A stretch of DNA of 64,000 nucleotides from Phycisphaeraceae bacterium. GTDB lineage: Bacteria; Planctomycetota; Phycisphaerae; Phycisphaerales; Phycisphaeraceae. Made by a program: the position numbers and the translations under genes. The stretch covers positions 16,389 through 80,388 of the forward strand of contig JANQFR010000013.1 of NCBI GenBank assembly GCA_028277745.1, given 5' to 3'. Of this stretch, positions 43,595 through 53,866 are shown in pieces. How positions within the stretch are numbered: the stretch's first letter is position 1; each line of letters begins with the position of its first letter. The notes beneath the pieces were generated by a model. The model was given only the letters and a program-made list of their open reading frames with translations, did not search any database and was not told the DNA's origin.

Positions 43595-44624
43595 CCTGAC
43601 CCTCCAAGCCGCCGCCGACCTCCTCGAGGGGACACCCGCCGACGCGGGGCCCATCGTCCTGTTGACCCACACCAAGCCCGACGGCGATGCCCTGGGCTGC
43701 GTGCTCGCCCTCACTGCCGTCCTCGACCGGCTGGGCAAGGCGACCCGCCCGCTCCTGGTTGGTCCCGTGTCCGGGGCCCTGCTCACCCTGCCCGGCGCCG
43801 CGGACCTGCCCGTCCTGACCAACGGCGATCCGCACGGCCTGCCCGAGCCCGCCCGGATCGTCATCGTCGACACCGCCGCGTCGTCCCAGCTCGGCTCGCT
43901 CGTCGAGTACGTCCACGCCCATCTCGACCGGACGCTGGTGATCGATCACCACCTCTCCGGCGACCTCGCCCCGGCCCATCAGCACATCGACCCCGACGCC
44001 CCCGCGTGCGCGCTGCTCATCGCTCAACTCATCCGGCGCCTGCCCCGTGAGGCCGCGAGCGATCAGCCGCCGGTCCCCTCCGCCCTCTACGCCGGCCTGG
44101 CGTCCGACACCGGCTGGTTCCGCTTCTCCAACACCACGCCCGCGGCGTTTCGGCTCGCGGCCGACCTGATCGAGCAGGGCGTCGACCACGCGGCCCTGTT
44201 CTGCGACCTGGAGCAGAACGAGAGACCCGGCAAGCCCGCGCTGATCGCCCGGGCCCTCGCGTCGCTGCGCTACACCCCCGGCAGCCGCGCCGCGATCATG
44301 TCGCTGCGGCTTGAAGACTTCGCCCAGGCCGGCGCCACGCCCGCCGACACCGAGGGGATCGTCAATCTGCCCCTGGACGTCGGCCCGGTTCAGGCCACCG
44401 CGTTGCTCACCGAGCGCGACGACGACGGCGACGCGATCACGGTCCGCGTCAGCTTCCGTAGCAAGCCCCCGACCCCCGCCCACCCCGACGCGCTCGATGT
44501 CGCCGCCCTCGCCGCCCGGTTCGACGGCGGCGGCCACGCCCGCGCCGCCGGGGGCCGCACGCTCTTGGCTTTGCCCGACGCCGTCGACGCGGTCTACCAA
44601 GCGTTCATCGACGCGCTGTGTTGA
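43563..44624 (+). CDS. DHH/DHHA1-family phosphoesterase (NrnA/bifunctional oligoribonuclease-like)
   Basis: 353 residues. IVLLTHTKPDGDALGCVLAL, RIVIVDTAAS and LVIDHHLSGDLAPAHQHID carry the D-x-D and DHH metal ligands; LYAGLASDTGWFRFSNTTP is the following motif, and RFDGGGHARAAGG near the end is the DHHA1 substrate-binding glycine loop. The layout is that of NrnA, which degrades short RNAs (nanoRNA) and pAp. In many bacteria it stands next to rbfA, truB and ribF, and here it overlaps ribF. Start at ATG 43563. Confidence 0.88.
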   Translation: MTRACSTLTADLTLQAAADLLEGTPADAGPIVLLTHTKPDGDALGCVLALTAVLDRLGKATRPLLVGPVSGALLTLPGAADLPVLTNGDPHGLPEPARIVIVDTAASSQLGSLVEYVHAHLDRTLVIDHHLSGDLAPAHQHIDPDAPACALLIAQLIRRLPREAASDQPPVPSALYAGLASDTGWFRFSNTTPAAFRLAADLIEQGVDHAALFCDLEQNERPGKPALIARALASLRYTPGSRAAIMSLRLEDFAQAGATPADTEGIVNLPLDVGPVQATALLTERDDDGDAITVRVSFRSKPPTPAHPDALDVAALAARFDGGGHARAAGGRTLLALPDAVDAVYQAFIDALC

Positions 44625-44641
44625 GTTTGTTTCGAAAGACT

Positions 44642-45595
44642 TCAGCGCCGGCGCGAGCGCGGGTCCAGCCGGTCGCGCAGGCCGTCGCCCAGGAAGTTGA
44701 GCGCCATCAAGGTCAGCCCCAGCAGCACGCAGGGCACGACCAGCAGCCACCATTTCATGGCCGAGGGGTTGATCACCAGCGTGTAGAGCTCACCGAGCCC
44801 GGCGCTGGCCAGGTTCCCCCAACTCGGCAGCGGGTCCGCGACGCCGATGCCCAGGAAGCTCAGGAACGACTCCTGCAGGATCGCCTGCGGCACGGCGAGC
44901 GTCGCGTACACCACGATCGGGCCGACCAGGTTCGGCAGCAGGTGCCGGCGCAGCACCGCCAGCCGCCCCACGCCGATCGCCCGCGCCGACTCGATGAACG
45001 GCTGGGCCCGAAGGCTCAGCACCTGCCCCCGGATCACCCGCGCCATCGTCAGCCAGCTCACGCTCCCGATCGCGATCAGCAGCGTGACCACGTTCGCGAT
45101 CTGCCCGGCGGCGTTGCTGCCCATGAAAAGGCCCAGCGTCCGCTCCATCACCGGCTGCAGGCCCAGGTCGATCAGCACCACCAGCAGGATGTACGGCAGC
45201 CCGTACAGCACGTCGACGATCCGCATCATCGCCGCATCGACCCGGCCGCCGGCGAACCCCGCCACCATGCCCCAGCTCACCCCGATGAACACCGCCAGCC
45301 CCGCGGCGCAGGTCCCGATCGTCAGGCTGATCGCCCCGCCCAGCAGGCAACGCCACAGCAGCGACCGCCCCAGCAGGTCCGTGCCGAACGGCTCGCTCCA
45401 CGACGGCGCTGACAGCGGGATGTCGCCCGTCAACCGCTGGTGGTCGTACGCCGACAACGACCACGGCAGTGTGAGCAGGCACGGCGCGGCGATCACCGCC
45501 AGCATCACCAGCCCGAGCGTCCCGGTGTTGAGCCGGGGCATCCCCCGGCCGGGGGCGGCGTCTTCGACCATCGTCGTTCGGGGGAGGCTGCTCAT
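44642..45595 (-). CDS. ABC transporter permease, OppC/DppC type
   Basis: 317 residues, about six membrane helices. The conserved inner-membrane loop with LSLRAQPFIESARAIGVG, then RLAVLRRHLLPNLVGPIVVY, is the EAA motif of the oligopeptide permease family. AEPFGTDLLGRSLL-like SEPFGTDLLGRSLLWRCLLG in the periplasmic start and LDPRSRRR at the end fit OppC. It begins 3 bases after the end of the OppB gene. No periplasmic binding protein or ATPase genes are adjacent, so it must work with subunits encoded elsewhere. Confidence 0.9.
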   Translation of the reverse strand: MSSLPRTTMVEDAAPGRGMPRLNTGTLGLVMLAVIAAPCLLTLPWSLSAYDHQRLTGDIPLSAPSWSEPFGTDLLGRSLLWRCLLGGAISLTIGTCAAGLAVFIGVSWGMVAGFAGGRVDAAMMRIVDVLYGLPYILLVVLIDLGLQPVMERTLGLFMGSNAAGQIANVVTLLIAIGSVSWLTMARVIRGQVLSLRAQPFIESARAIGVGRLAVLRRHLLPNLVGPIVVYATLAVPQAILQESFLSFLGIGVADPLPSWGNLASAGLGELYTLVINPSAMKWWLLVVPCVLLGLTLMALNFLGDGLRDRLDPRSRRR

Positions 45596-45598
45596 CGT

Positions 45599-46513
45599 TT
45601 ACAACTCGATCCGCGGGTCCAGCCATGCGTACGCCACATCCACGATCAGGTTGAACAGCACCAGGATCGTGGAGTACACCAGGACGACGCCGAGGATCAG
45701 GAACTGGTCCTTGTTGATGGCCGCGGCGACGAAGTGCTCGCCCAAGCCGGGGATGTTGAAGATTTTTTCGACCACGAACGACCCGGTCATCGCGGCCGCC
45801 GCCGCGGGGCCCAGGAAGCTGAGCACCGGCAGGTAAGCGACCTTCATGGCGTGCTTGAACAACGCCGCCCGGCGCGAGAGGCCCTTGGCCATGGCGGTGC
45901 GGATGTAGTCGCTGGACATGATGTCGGCCAGGCCCAGGCGGATCAGCCGGGCGATATAGGCCGCGGGCGCGGCCCCGAGGGTCAGCGCGGGGAGGATGAC
46001 CTGGTCGGGCCGGCCCCAGCCCCCCGCCGGCAGCACGCCCATGAGGCCGGCGAACACCGCCAGCAGGATCGACCCGGTCACGAAGCTCGGCAGGCTGATC
46101 CCGATGAGCGTGATCGCCATGCTGGAAAAGTCCAGCGCCGTGCCCGGGCGCAGCGCCCCCACCACGCCCGCCAGGGTGCCGACGAACAGCGCCACGACCA
46201 GCGCCGCGGCGCCCAACGCCATGCTCACCGGCAACCCGTCGGCGATCACCTCGCTCACCCGGTTCTGATAGTGCAGCGACGGGCCCAGGTCGCCCCGCAC
46301 CACGCCGCGGGCGTAGCTGACCAGGAACGCCCCCGGGCTGTGCAGGTTGTATTGCCGCTTCATCGCCTCCTGCACCTCCGGCGGGGGTCGGCGGCCGTCC
46401 TCCCGGTCCAGCGGGTTCCCCGGCGCCACCCACGCCAGCACGAACGTCAGCAGGAAAATCACCACGAGGATCAGCGGCAGTTGCAGCAATCGCACCGCAA
46501 TCAATCGAACCAT
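45599..46513 (-). CDS. ABC transporter permease, OppB/DppB type
   Basis: 304 residues, six membrane helices. RLLQLPLILVVIFLLTFVLA is the first helix; the long periplasmic domain has RRPPPEVQEAMKRQYNLHSP; RTAMAKGLSRRAALFKHAMK is the EAA loop, and IFNIPGLGEHFVAAAINKDQ follows, a standard OppB pattern. Start at ATG 46513. TATAAC lies only nine bases before the start on the minus strand, so the transcript could be nearly leaderless. Coupled to the OppC gene by a 3-base gap. Confidence 0.9.
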   Translation of the reverse strand: MVRLIAVRLLQLPLILVVIFLLTFVLAWVAPGNPLDREDGRRPPPEVQEAMKRQYNLHSPGAFLVSYARGVVRGDLGPSLHYQNRVSEVIADGLPVSMALGAAALVVALFVGTLAGVVGALRPGTALDFSSMAITLIGISLPSFVTGSILLAVFAGLMGVLPAGGWGRPDQVILPALTLGAAPAAYIARLIRLGLADIMSSDYIRTAMAKGLSRRAALFKHAMKVAYLPVLSFLGPAAAAAMTGSFVVEKIFNIPGLGEHFVAAAINKDQFLILGVVLVYSTILVLFNLIVDVAYAWLDPRIEL

Positions 46514-46637
46514 AACAGGGGCGTTATACCATCCCTCGTTCAGCGCCGACCCGCCGGGCCGCGTTGCATCCGTGCCGGTTCCGATGTAACGTCCAACAAG
46601 TCTTTTGTTTCGCCCCCCACACCTGAGGACCCCCGCG

Positions 46638-48044
46638 ATGTCCACCCGTATTGAGAAAGACGCCATGGGCGAGATGCCCGTCCCCGCCGAAGCCCTTTAT
46701 GGCGCCTCGACCGCCCGGGCCGTTGACAACTTCCCGATCGCCCACGAGCCCGTCCCCGCCGCGGTCATCCACGCGTTTGGCCACCTCAAGGCCGCCTGCG
46801 CCCAGGCCAACCTCGACCTCGGCAAGCTCGACAAGAAGCTCGCCGACGCGATCATCGCCGCCGCCGACGAGGTCGCCCAGGGCAAGCACGACGCCCACTT
46901 CCCCGTCGACATCTACCAGACCGGCTCGGGCACCAGCACCAACATGAACGCCAACGAGGTCATCGCCACCCTCGCCAACGAGAAGCTCGGCCTCGGCCGG
47001 CACGTCAAGGCCGAGGGCGGCGTCCACCCCAACGATCACGTCAATATGGGCCAGTCGTCCAACGACACGTTCCCGACCGCGATGCATATCGCGGGGGCGA
47101 TAGCGATCAAGTCTGATCTGTCTGGCGCACTTGGAAGACTATACGACGTCACCTTTGCCAAGAGCACTAAATGGGACAAGATTGTCAAGGTCGGTCGAAC
47201 GCATCTGATGGATGCAACACCGATTCGAGTGGGTCAGGTCTTCGATGGTTACTGTGCGCAAGCTGATGCCGCAACAGGTCGTTGCGAGAGCGCCCTTCTA
47301 GAGTTGACTGTAAATATGCCAATCGGAGGAACGGCAGTTGGGACAGGCATCAACACACACGAGCTGTTTGCAGAGAAGGTATGCACAGCCCTTAATGCCC
47401 GTACAGGCCTCATGTTTTCTGAAGCCGACAATCACTTCGCCGCACAAGCATCGAAGGATGCATTTGTCGAAGCCCATGCCCACCTCAAAACCATCGCCGT
47501 TTCCCTCTCCAAGATCGCCAACGATATCCGCCATCTCGGCAGCGGCCCGCGGTGCGGGATCGGCGAGCTGAACCTGCCCGCGACCCAGCCCGGCTCGTCC
47601 ATCATGCCCGGCAAGGTCAACCCCGTCATGTGCGAGTCGGTCATCCAGGTCGCCTGCCGCGTCATCGGCAACGACGCGGTCGTCACCACCGCCGGCCTCG
47701 GGGGGGTCGGGTCGATCTTCGAGCTCAACGTCGCGATGCCCGTCATGATCGACGCGTTCCTCGAATCCGTGAAGCTTCTGGCCAACGCGTCCAACGTGTT
47801 CGTCGACAAGCTGCTGGTCGGGCTCGAGGTGAACGAGACGCGTTGCCGGGAGCTGCTGGACCGGTCGTTGATGACGGTGACCGCGCTGGCGCCGGTGCTG
47901 GGTTACGACGTGTGCGCCAAGCTCGCCAACCAGGCGCTGGTCGAGGACAAGACGATCCGCCAACTGGTGACCGAGCAGAACCTGCTGCCGGCCGACCAGC
48001 TCGACGACCTGCTCGACGCGGACAAGATGACCCGCCCCGGGTGA
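46638..48044 (+). CDS. fumC: Class II fumarate hydratase
   Basis: 468 residues of the fumarase/aspartase superfamily. IYQTGSGTSTNMNANEVIA, HPNDHVNMGQSSNDTFPTAM, KVGRTHLMDATPIRVGQ and the superfamily loop PGSSIMPGKVNPVM are all present; the last holds the catalytic Ser in GSSIMPGKVNP. It interconverts fumarate and malate. Start at ATG 46638. From about 47088 to 47476 the codon use changes abruptly to roughly half A/T-ending codons, while both flanks are nearly all G/C-ending, yet the frame and motifs are intact: the gene looks mosaic. Confidence 0.96.
   Translation: MSTRIEKDAMGEMPVPAEALYGASTARAVDNFPIAHEPVPAAVIHAFGHLKAACAQANLDLGKLDKKLADAIIAAADEVAQGKHDAHFPVDIYQTGSGTSTNMNANEVIATLANEKLGLGRHVKAEGGVHPNDHVNMGQSSNDTFPTAMHIAGAIAIKSDLSGALGRLYDVTFAKSTKWDKIVKVGRTHLMDATPIRVGQVFDGYCAQADAATGRCESALLELTVNMPIGGTAVGTGINTHELFAEKVCTALNARTGLMFSEADNHFAAQASKDAFVEAHAHLKTIAVSLSKIANDIRHLGSGPRCGIGELNLPATQPGSSIMPGKVNPVMCESVIQVACRVIGNDAVVTTAGLGGVGSIFELNVAMPVMIDAFLESVKLLANASNVFVDKLLVGLEVNETRCRELLDRSLMTVTALAPVLGYDVCAKLANQALVEDKTIRQLVTEQNLLPADQLDDLLDADKMTRPG
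47088..47476 (+). other. Block of foreign-like codon use inside fumC
   Basis: Within the fumC frame, from the ATC-GCG-GGG-GCG-ATA segment to the codons before CAT-GCC-CAC, A/T-ending codons are about half (GCA, ACA, GGT, CGA, CTT and others), unlike the codons before 47080 and after 47480. It covers the THLMDATPIR motif region. Consistent with homologous replacement from a lower-GC relative. Confidence 0.6.
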
Positions 48045-48089
48045 CCGGGTTGTTGGATCGGCTTCTTGTTAAGCGTTAAGCCACGAATT

Positions 48090-49403
48090 TTAGGGGTCAG
48101 ACAGGCGGTAGACATTTCCATAACGGTCGCAGAGGTGCAAGTTAGACCCCAAGACGAACGGAGGGACGCAGATGAAGCTACGCCCCAACCGTGGAGAAAG
48201 CTCTTCCGCAACATAGGTGGCGAACCGATCTCCTGTCGCCAGATCAAAAAAAGTGACGGCGGTCGCTCTTTCCCCGTTTTTCATCACAAACTCCTCGGGC
48301 ACGACCACTCTGCCCCCGATAAGGGCCATGTTATTCTCAAGAGCAATATTCCTTATTCGTTGACGCCAGACAATCTCACCCGTTTGCGAATCGATGCAAA
48401 TCAAGCCTGAGTGGTTAAGGCTATACCCTTCCACAGGAAGGCTGGACTTGAAAACCAAAAAACCGTCAGAAAAGATGGGTGCATTAATCAAGAAACCTAT
48501 GGGTTCAATCGTCGTGCGCGATATCACCCGCATATCAAGCAGTGACACAAAGACGATTTCTTCTCCCTCGATCAGTGCAAGTTGATCGTTCCAGATAGCC
48601 GGTGGAGTTCTAATAAAATTATCTGAATACCGGATCTCTGGACGCTTCGCAAGAAACCTGGCTTCCGTCCCGTCGTTCTCGACGAGCACCAACCCGACCT
48701 CAGTGACCGCCACCAGCCCGTGCCCCGGCCAACCCACGGGAGGGGTAAGCGAAGCAGACGGCAACATGATCTCATGCTTCTGGCCCGGAACATCCAGCGA
48801 GATGCGCACGAGGTTGCCGTCATCCATCGGAACCCACATAGCGCCGCCCCACGCGTATCCACCGTGGAAGATAATTCTTCGCCTGTCAGCAACATTCGGG
48901 GTAAGCGGCAATTCCTGAACGACGCGTCCTGTTTGCCGGTCGATCCAGACCGCGACCGCCCAATACGTCCAGGTCGCTCGCTCCTTATAGACCACAGCCA
49001 CAACATACTCATCACCAATGCCGATCGAGGCAATCGTGCCGCCAAGCAGCGCTGATTCCCAGCGAACCCCCCCGTCCGCGTCAATCGCTACGGCCGACTG
49101 TTCATCGATGATCACCATGCATCGGCCGTCCTCTGACAGATTTAATTCAGCATTTGTAGGCCAGCCATATCTTCTTGTTGAAGCGTAGACGCGTTCGGAG
49201 ACAACCGGCGTCGCGGCAATGGGCTGAGGATTGACGGTCGGTTGAGCGTGAGTGACGGGTTGAGGACCGGTGTTGGCCGACACCGGCGAGGATTCCTCTT
49301 TGCAACCCATGGGCGCCATGCAGGCGACGAATGCCGCCACCCATCGCACACCATAACTTCGGGCAAACCCGGCATCCTGCCGCTTACGCTCCTGCATGTT
49401 CAA
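48090..49403 (-). CDS. Lipoprotein with PQQ-like beta-propeller repeats (copy 1)
   Basis: 437 residues. The N-terminus has a lipobox (FVACMAPMGC, Cys at about residue 34) after a basic start. The body has propeller-like blades: DEYVVAVVYKERATWTYW, AVWIDRQTGRVVQELPL, LICIDSQTGEIVWRQRI (a PQQ-type blade), then FVLGSNLHLCDRYGNVYRLS at the end. Attached to a membrane by lipid, facing the periplasm or surface; role unknown. It is a close paralogue of the gene at 49638-50933, with the same order of blades. Less GC-rich than neighbours. The remnant at 49413 ends 10 bases before its start, as if once co-translated with it. Confidence 0.75.
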   Translation of the reverse strand: MNMQERKRQDAGFARSYGVRWVAAFVACMAPMGCKEESSPVSANTGPQPVTHAQPTVNPQPIAATPVVSERVYASTRRYGWPTNAELNLSEDGRCMVIIDEQSAVAIDADGGVRWESALLGGTIASIGIGDEYVVAVVYKERATWTYWAVAVWIDRQTGRVVQELPLTPNVADRRRIIFHGGYAWGGAMWVPMDDGNLVRISLDVPGQKHEIMLPSASLTPPVGWPGHGLVAVTEVGLVLVENDGTEARFLAKRPEIRYSDNFIRTPPAIWNDQLALIEGEEIVFVSLLDMRVISRTTIEPIGFLINAPIFSDGFLVFKSSLPVEGYSLNHSGLICIDSQTGEIVWRQRIRNIALENNMALIGGRVVVPEEFVMKNGERATAVTFFDLATGDRFATYVAEELSPRLGRSFICVPPFVLGSNLHLCDRYGNVYRLSDP

Positions 49404-49412
49404 GCTTCCATT

Positions 49413-49637
49413 TCAATGCGAGCCTTCAGGGAGTACGATATCCTCCGTTCTTTGAACGGAAACAAGTCTGCTACGTCGGCCTGAAATAACAATCCCGCCG
49501 CCGAATGAAATTCCCGGGGCAATTGTATACACCTTCGCTTGACCTTGGAGGTTCTCCGGCGCGTATACATCAGCCGCGGAGTCAATGGCTGACACCAAGT
49601 GTTGAGGTTGGCCGGTTAATGAAGCTTTGAAAAGACT
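49413..49637 (-). pseudogene. Remnant of the gene upstream of lipoprotein copy 1
   Basis: About 70 codons ending VSVQRTEDIVLPEGSH-stop, 10 bases before lipoprotein copy 1. The frame runs back without a start to the stop codon of lipoprotein copy 2 (49638), with which it is in phase. The same C-terminal motif (RLFPLRKTENPELPEGSY-stop) precedes copy 2. So both lipoproteins carry the 3' end of a shared upstream gene, whose 5' end is lost. The function of the original gene is not recognisable. Confidence 0.5.
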
Positions 49638-50933
49638 CTATTTTTGCGGATCAGACAGGCAGTAGACATTTCCATAACGGTCGCAGAGGTGTAAATCCGA
49701 CCCCAAGATAAACGGGGGAACGCAGACGAGTCTATGCCCTATCTGTGGGGAAAGCCCTTCCACAACATAGGTGGCGAATCGATCTCCTGTCGCCAGATCA
49801 AAAAAGGCGACGGCAGTCGCTTTTTCCTCGTTTTCCATCTCAAATTCTTCGGGCACGGCCACCGTACCTTTGATAAGGGCCATGTTATTCTCAAAAGCGG
49901 TACTCTTTATTCGCTGGCGCCAGACAATTTCACCTGTTTGTGAATCGATGCAAGCCAAGCCGGAATGGTTGGGTTTGAAACCATCTAAAGTTGATTTGTA
50001 AATCAAATACCCCTCAAAAAAAATTGGGGGGTTGATCAAATCACCAATAGATGAAATGGCTTTACGAGATAAAACCTGTCTCTCGGATAAGGAGATAAAG
50101 ACTACTTCTTCAATACCAATCAGGGCGAGTTGGTCTTCCCAGATGGCCGGAGGACTCACAATGTACTCTGGGTAGCGGAGATTTGATCGTTGCCCAAGAA
50201 GCCGAATCTCCGATTGATCGCTTTTGATCAAGGCTAACTCATTTTCAGTAACCACTATAAGCCCGTGGCCTTGCCACCCCACCGGCGTGGTGAGTGGGGC
50301 AGACGGCAGCACGATTTCACTTTTGCTGCCAGGGCTATCGAGCTGGATACGCACCAAACCGCCGTCATCCATCGGAACCCATAGGGCGCCGGCCCATGAA
50401 CAGCCACGGGCTGCAATCCTCCGCTTAATTGATACATTAGAAGTGAGCGGTAACTGCTCAACAATTCGCCCCGCTTGCCGGTCAATCCAGATTACCCAAC
50501 GCGTCCAGGCCGCTTGATCTTTATTAGCAACGGCCACAACATATTGATCCCCAATGCCGATCGAGTTAATAGAGCCTCCGAGAGGCGCAGATTCCCAGCG
50601 AATATTTCCCTTTGAATCAAGCATCACAGCCGATTCCATATCAATGACCACGACGCACCGCCCATCCTCCGATCGATTTAGGGCGCCGTTGCGATACTCT
50701 CCTGTCTTTTCGGTTGAAGCATAGACGCGTTCGGCAGCAATTGCCGTTGGCATAATGGGAGGAGCATTTATTTCTGGCTCATGGTCGGCAGTTGATTGAG
50801 CATTGGGGTCGGCTGGCGTTGTCGCCAATTCTTCCTTACAGCCTAGAAATAACATGCAGGCTGCAAAAAACACCACGCATCGCATGTCTCTGTCGAGGAC
50901 CGAACCGGCATCCTGCTTATAGCGCTGCTCCAT
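49638..50933 (-). CDS. Lipoprotein with PQQ-like beta-propeller repeats (copy 2)
   Basis: 431 residues, paralogue of the neighbour at 48090-49403: same lipobox placement (ACMLFLGC), the same segments IDRQAGRIVEQLPLTSN, CIDSQTGEIVWRQRI, FFDLATGDRFATYV and LGSDLHLCDRYGNVYCLSD. Identity is high through the C-terminal third and lower in the middle, so it is a tandem duplicate that has diverged. A/T-ending codons are more frequent than in flanking core genes. It is likely anchored by lipid to a membrane and binds something through the propeller; the ligand is unknown. Confidence 0.75.
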   Translation of the reverse strand: MEQRYKQDAGSVLDRDMRCVVFFAACMLFLGCKEELATTPADPNAQSTADHEPEINAPPIMPTAIAAERVYASTEKTGEYRNGALNRSEDGRCVVVIDMESAVMLDSKGNIRWESAPLGGSINSIGIGDQYVVAVANKDQAAWTRWVIWIDRQAGRIVEQLPLTSNVSIKRRIAARGCSWAGALWVPMDDGGLVRIQLDSPGSKSEIVLPSAPLTTPVGWQGHGLIVVTENELALIKSDQSEIRLLGQRSNLRYPEYIVSPPAIWEDQLALIGIEEVVFISLSERQVLSRKAISSIGDLINPPIFFEGYLIYKSTLDGFKPNHSGLACIDSQTGEIVWRQRIKSTAFENNMALIKGTVAVPEEFEMENEEKATAVAFFDLATGDRFATYVVEGLSPQIGHRLVCVPPFILGSDLHLCDRYGNVYCLSDPQK

Positions 50934-50945
50934 GCCATTCTCGAC

Positions 50946-51045
50946 TTAATAAGAGCCCTCGGGAAGCTCTGGGTTTTCAGTTTTCCTAAGAGGAAATAAT
51001 CGGCAGCGTTTGCCAAAATATACATGCCGCCACCAAGCCATCGTC
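50946..51045 (-). pseudogene. Remnant of the gene upstream of lipoprotein copy 2
   Basis: Reads ...RLFPLRKTENPELPEGSY-stop, ending 13 bases before the lipoprotein start, matching the remnant before copy 1 (RLVSVQRTEDIVLPEGSH). Upstream of RLFPL an indel breaks the frame relative to copy 1. Confirms a two-gene duplication unit of roughly 1.5 kb. Confidence 0.45.
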
Positions 51046-51150
51046 CGACACTGCCGCTGCCGCGCAAGAGCCCCAGGTCACGATGCGTAACTGCAGTGCC
51101 AGACGCGGCGATCCGTATGAAATTATTTTATGCTTTTTACGGCGAATCCA

Positions 51151-51627
51151 TCATTTCTTCGGATCGAAGTTCACCCGCTTGAATTCCTTCGCGGCGCCGT
51201 CGATGGTCCTGGCGTAGGTCTTGTTCTCGTGGAGGATCGGGGTGATGGCGAAGGTGTAGGACTGGCCGGCGTCGATGTCGGCCAGGGCGATGAACTCGGC
51301 GGAGCCGGACTGAAGCTCGGTGATCTGCTTGGTCTTGAAGCCGCCCTTGCGGAACGTTACTTTGTTGCCCGACGCGTCGGTGAGGTGGAAGTGATCGGCC
51401 AGCCACTGGTTCCAGTCCGGCTTGCCGGTGGCTCCGAACGGCGGCGGGTCGCTCTTGGCCATCAGCATCGGCACGACGACCTGTAACTCGCACTGTTTGC
51501 TGTCATTGGGCGGCGACACCGCGTACCCCATGAGGATGCCCGAGTCGCGATTCATCAGGTACATGCCGTACGACAGGCTGGCCATCAGCGACCCGAGGAT
51601 TACGATCCATACGATTGCTTTCACCAT
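51151..51627 (-). CDS. Membrane-anchored protein of unknown function
   Basis: 158 residues from ATG 51627 with GGGGT 7 bases upstream. One N-terminal membrane helix (VKAIVWIVILGSLMASLSYG) and an exported-looking domain of beta strands: CELQVVVPMLMAKSDPPPFG, HLTDASGNKVTFRKGGFKTK, FIALADIDAGQSYTFAITPI. The strands around 'KVTFRKGGFKTKQ' and 'YTFAITPILHENKTY' look like an Ig-type sandwich. GC is back to the normal high level. Not recognised; no partner. It is the last minus-strand gene before UspA, 322 bases away. Confidence 0.6.
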   Translation of the reverse strand: MVKAIVWIVILGSLMASLSYGMYLMNRDSGILMGYAVSPPNDSKQCELQVVVPMLMAKSDPPPFGATGKPDWNQWLADHFHLTDASGNKVTFRKGGFKTKQITELQSGSAEFIALADIDAGQSYTFAITPILHENKTYARTIDGAAKEFKRVNFDPKK

Positions 51628-51886
51628 GGTGATTACCCCACGAAAAGGCTGAAAAAGGAAACCCGGAACGTTGGCCACAGTCTAACGCCCGTCGATCACT
51701 TGGCCAAGTTTGGGTTATTTCAAAAAGGTGTAGAAAGAGATTGGGCTTGCTTTTCTTTTAATGCTTGCTGCGCCTTGTTGCGACTAAACCCATTTCCCGG
51801 TCATCGCCACGCGCCGAGTTGATCCCGGTCTTTGCTACGGGTTTTAAGGTGTTTCGTTTCAGTATGTTGTGATGAATAAAAAGGCT

Positions 51887-51914
51887 TTGGCGTCGTCGGG
51901 GTTTGGTGGATAAT
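51887..51914 (+). promoter_or_regulatory. Possible sigma70-type promoter of the universal stress protein gene
   Basis: TTGGCG (51887-51892), a 16-base spacer and GATAAT (51909-51914), with transcription starting near 51921 and the GTG start at 51950. The -10 is good; the -35 matches at three of six bases. The rest of the gap from 51628 holds nothing else I can name. Confidence 0.45.
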
Positions 51915-51949
51915 GGAAGTGTGAAAGAAGCCAACGAAAGGGACTTGCC

Positions 51950-52390
51950 GTGAAACATATCCTGGTTTGTGTGGACTATTCGGACGTCACCGACCGGCTG
52001 GTGCAGAAGGCGGCGGAGCTCGCGCGGGCGCTGGAGGCGAGCGTGACGCTGTTTCATGTCGTGATCCCGGAAGAGTTTTACCCGACCTACGACGCGGGGC
52101 CGGTGCCGGTGCAGACCGACTCGCGGCTGGCGGTCGAGCGGGCGGAGGCAAAGCTCGATGCGTGGCGTAAGCCGCTGGAGTCGGCGGGGGTGGCGGTCGA
52201 GGCGCGGGTGAAGGAAGGCGCGCCGGTGCGGGAGATCCTTCACGAGATCGAGGCGCTGGGGGCCGACCTGGTGCTGATGGGCACACACGGCCACGGCCCG
52301 CTGCACAACGTGCTGTTCGGGTCGGTCACCGAAGGGGTGGTGCGTAAGTCCGCGGTCCCGGTGATGGTGGTGCCGAACCGGGGTGCGTAG
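51950..52390 (+). CDS. Universal stress protein (UspA family)
   Basis: 146 residues, GTG start at 51950 with AAAGGGA 8 bases upstream. KHILVCVDYSDVTDRLVQKA is the N-terminal strand-loop, and the ATP-binding motif G-2x-G-9x-G-(S/T) is GTHGHGPLHNVLFGSV, completed by VPVMVVPNR. Members with this motif bind ATP. Expressed under starvation, oxidative stress or hypoxia in other bacteria. Single gene with its own promoter candidate; convergent with the helicase gene. Confidence 0.9.
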   Translation: MKHILVCVDYSDVTDRLVQKAAELARALEASVTLFHVVIPEEFYPTYDAGPVPVQTDSRLAVERAEAKLDAWRKPLESAGVAVEARVKEGAPVREILHEIEALGADLVLMGTHGHGPLHNVLFGSVTEGVVRKSAVPVMVVPNRGA

Positions 52391-52419
52391 GTCCGACCGG
52401 CGGGTGGGGGGACGATGGC

Positions 52420-53772
<1,353 letters not shown>

Positions 53773-53866
53773 AAGGGGTCCAGAATGAGGAATCAGGCGG
53801 CGGGTTCGGTCCGGTAACGGCCGAAACTGTCCGCGGCCTGTCGGCTTAGCCGATGATCGACCCGTC

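Noticed and set aside
41522..43873. Extension of the bcp frame upstream to 949 residues
   Set aside because: Only the last 165 residues have peroxiredoxin features. The rest is antisense to fbp and ribF.
46514..46637. Leaderless promoter for oppB (TATAAC nine bases before the start)
   Set aside because: No usable -35 at 16-18 bases, so it is mentioned only as a remark in the oppB entry.
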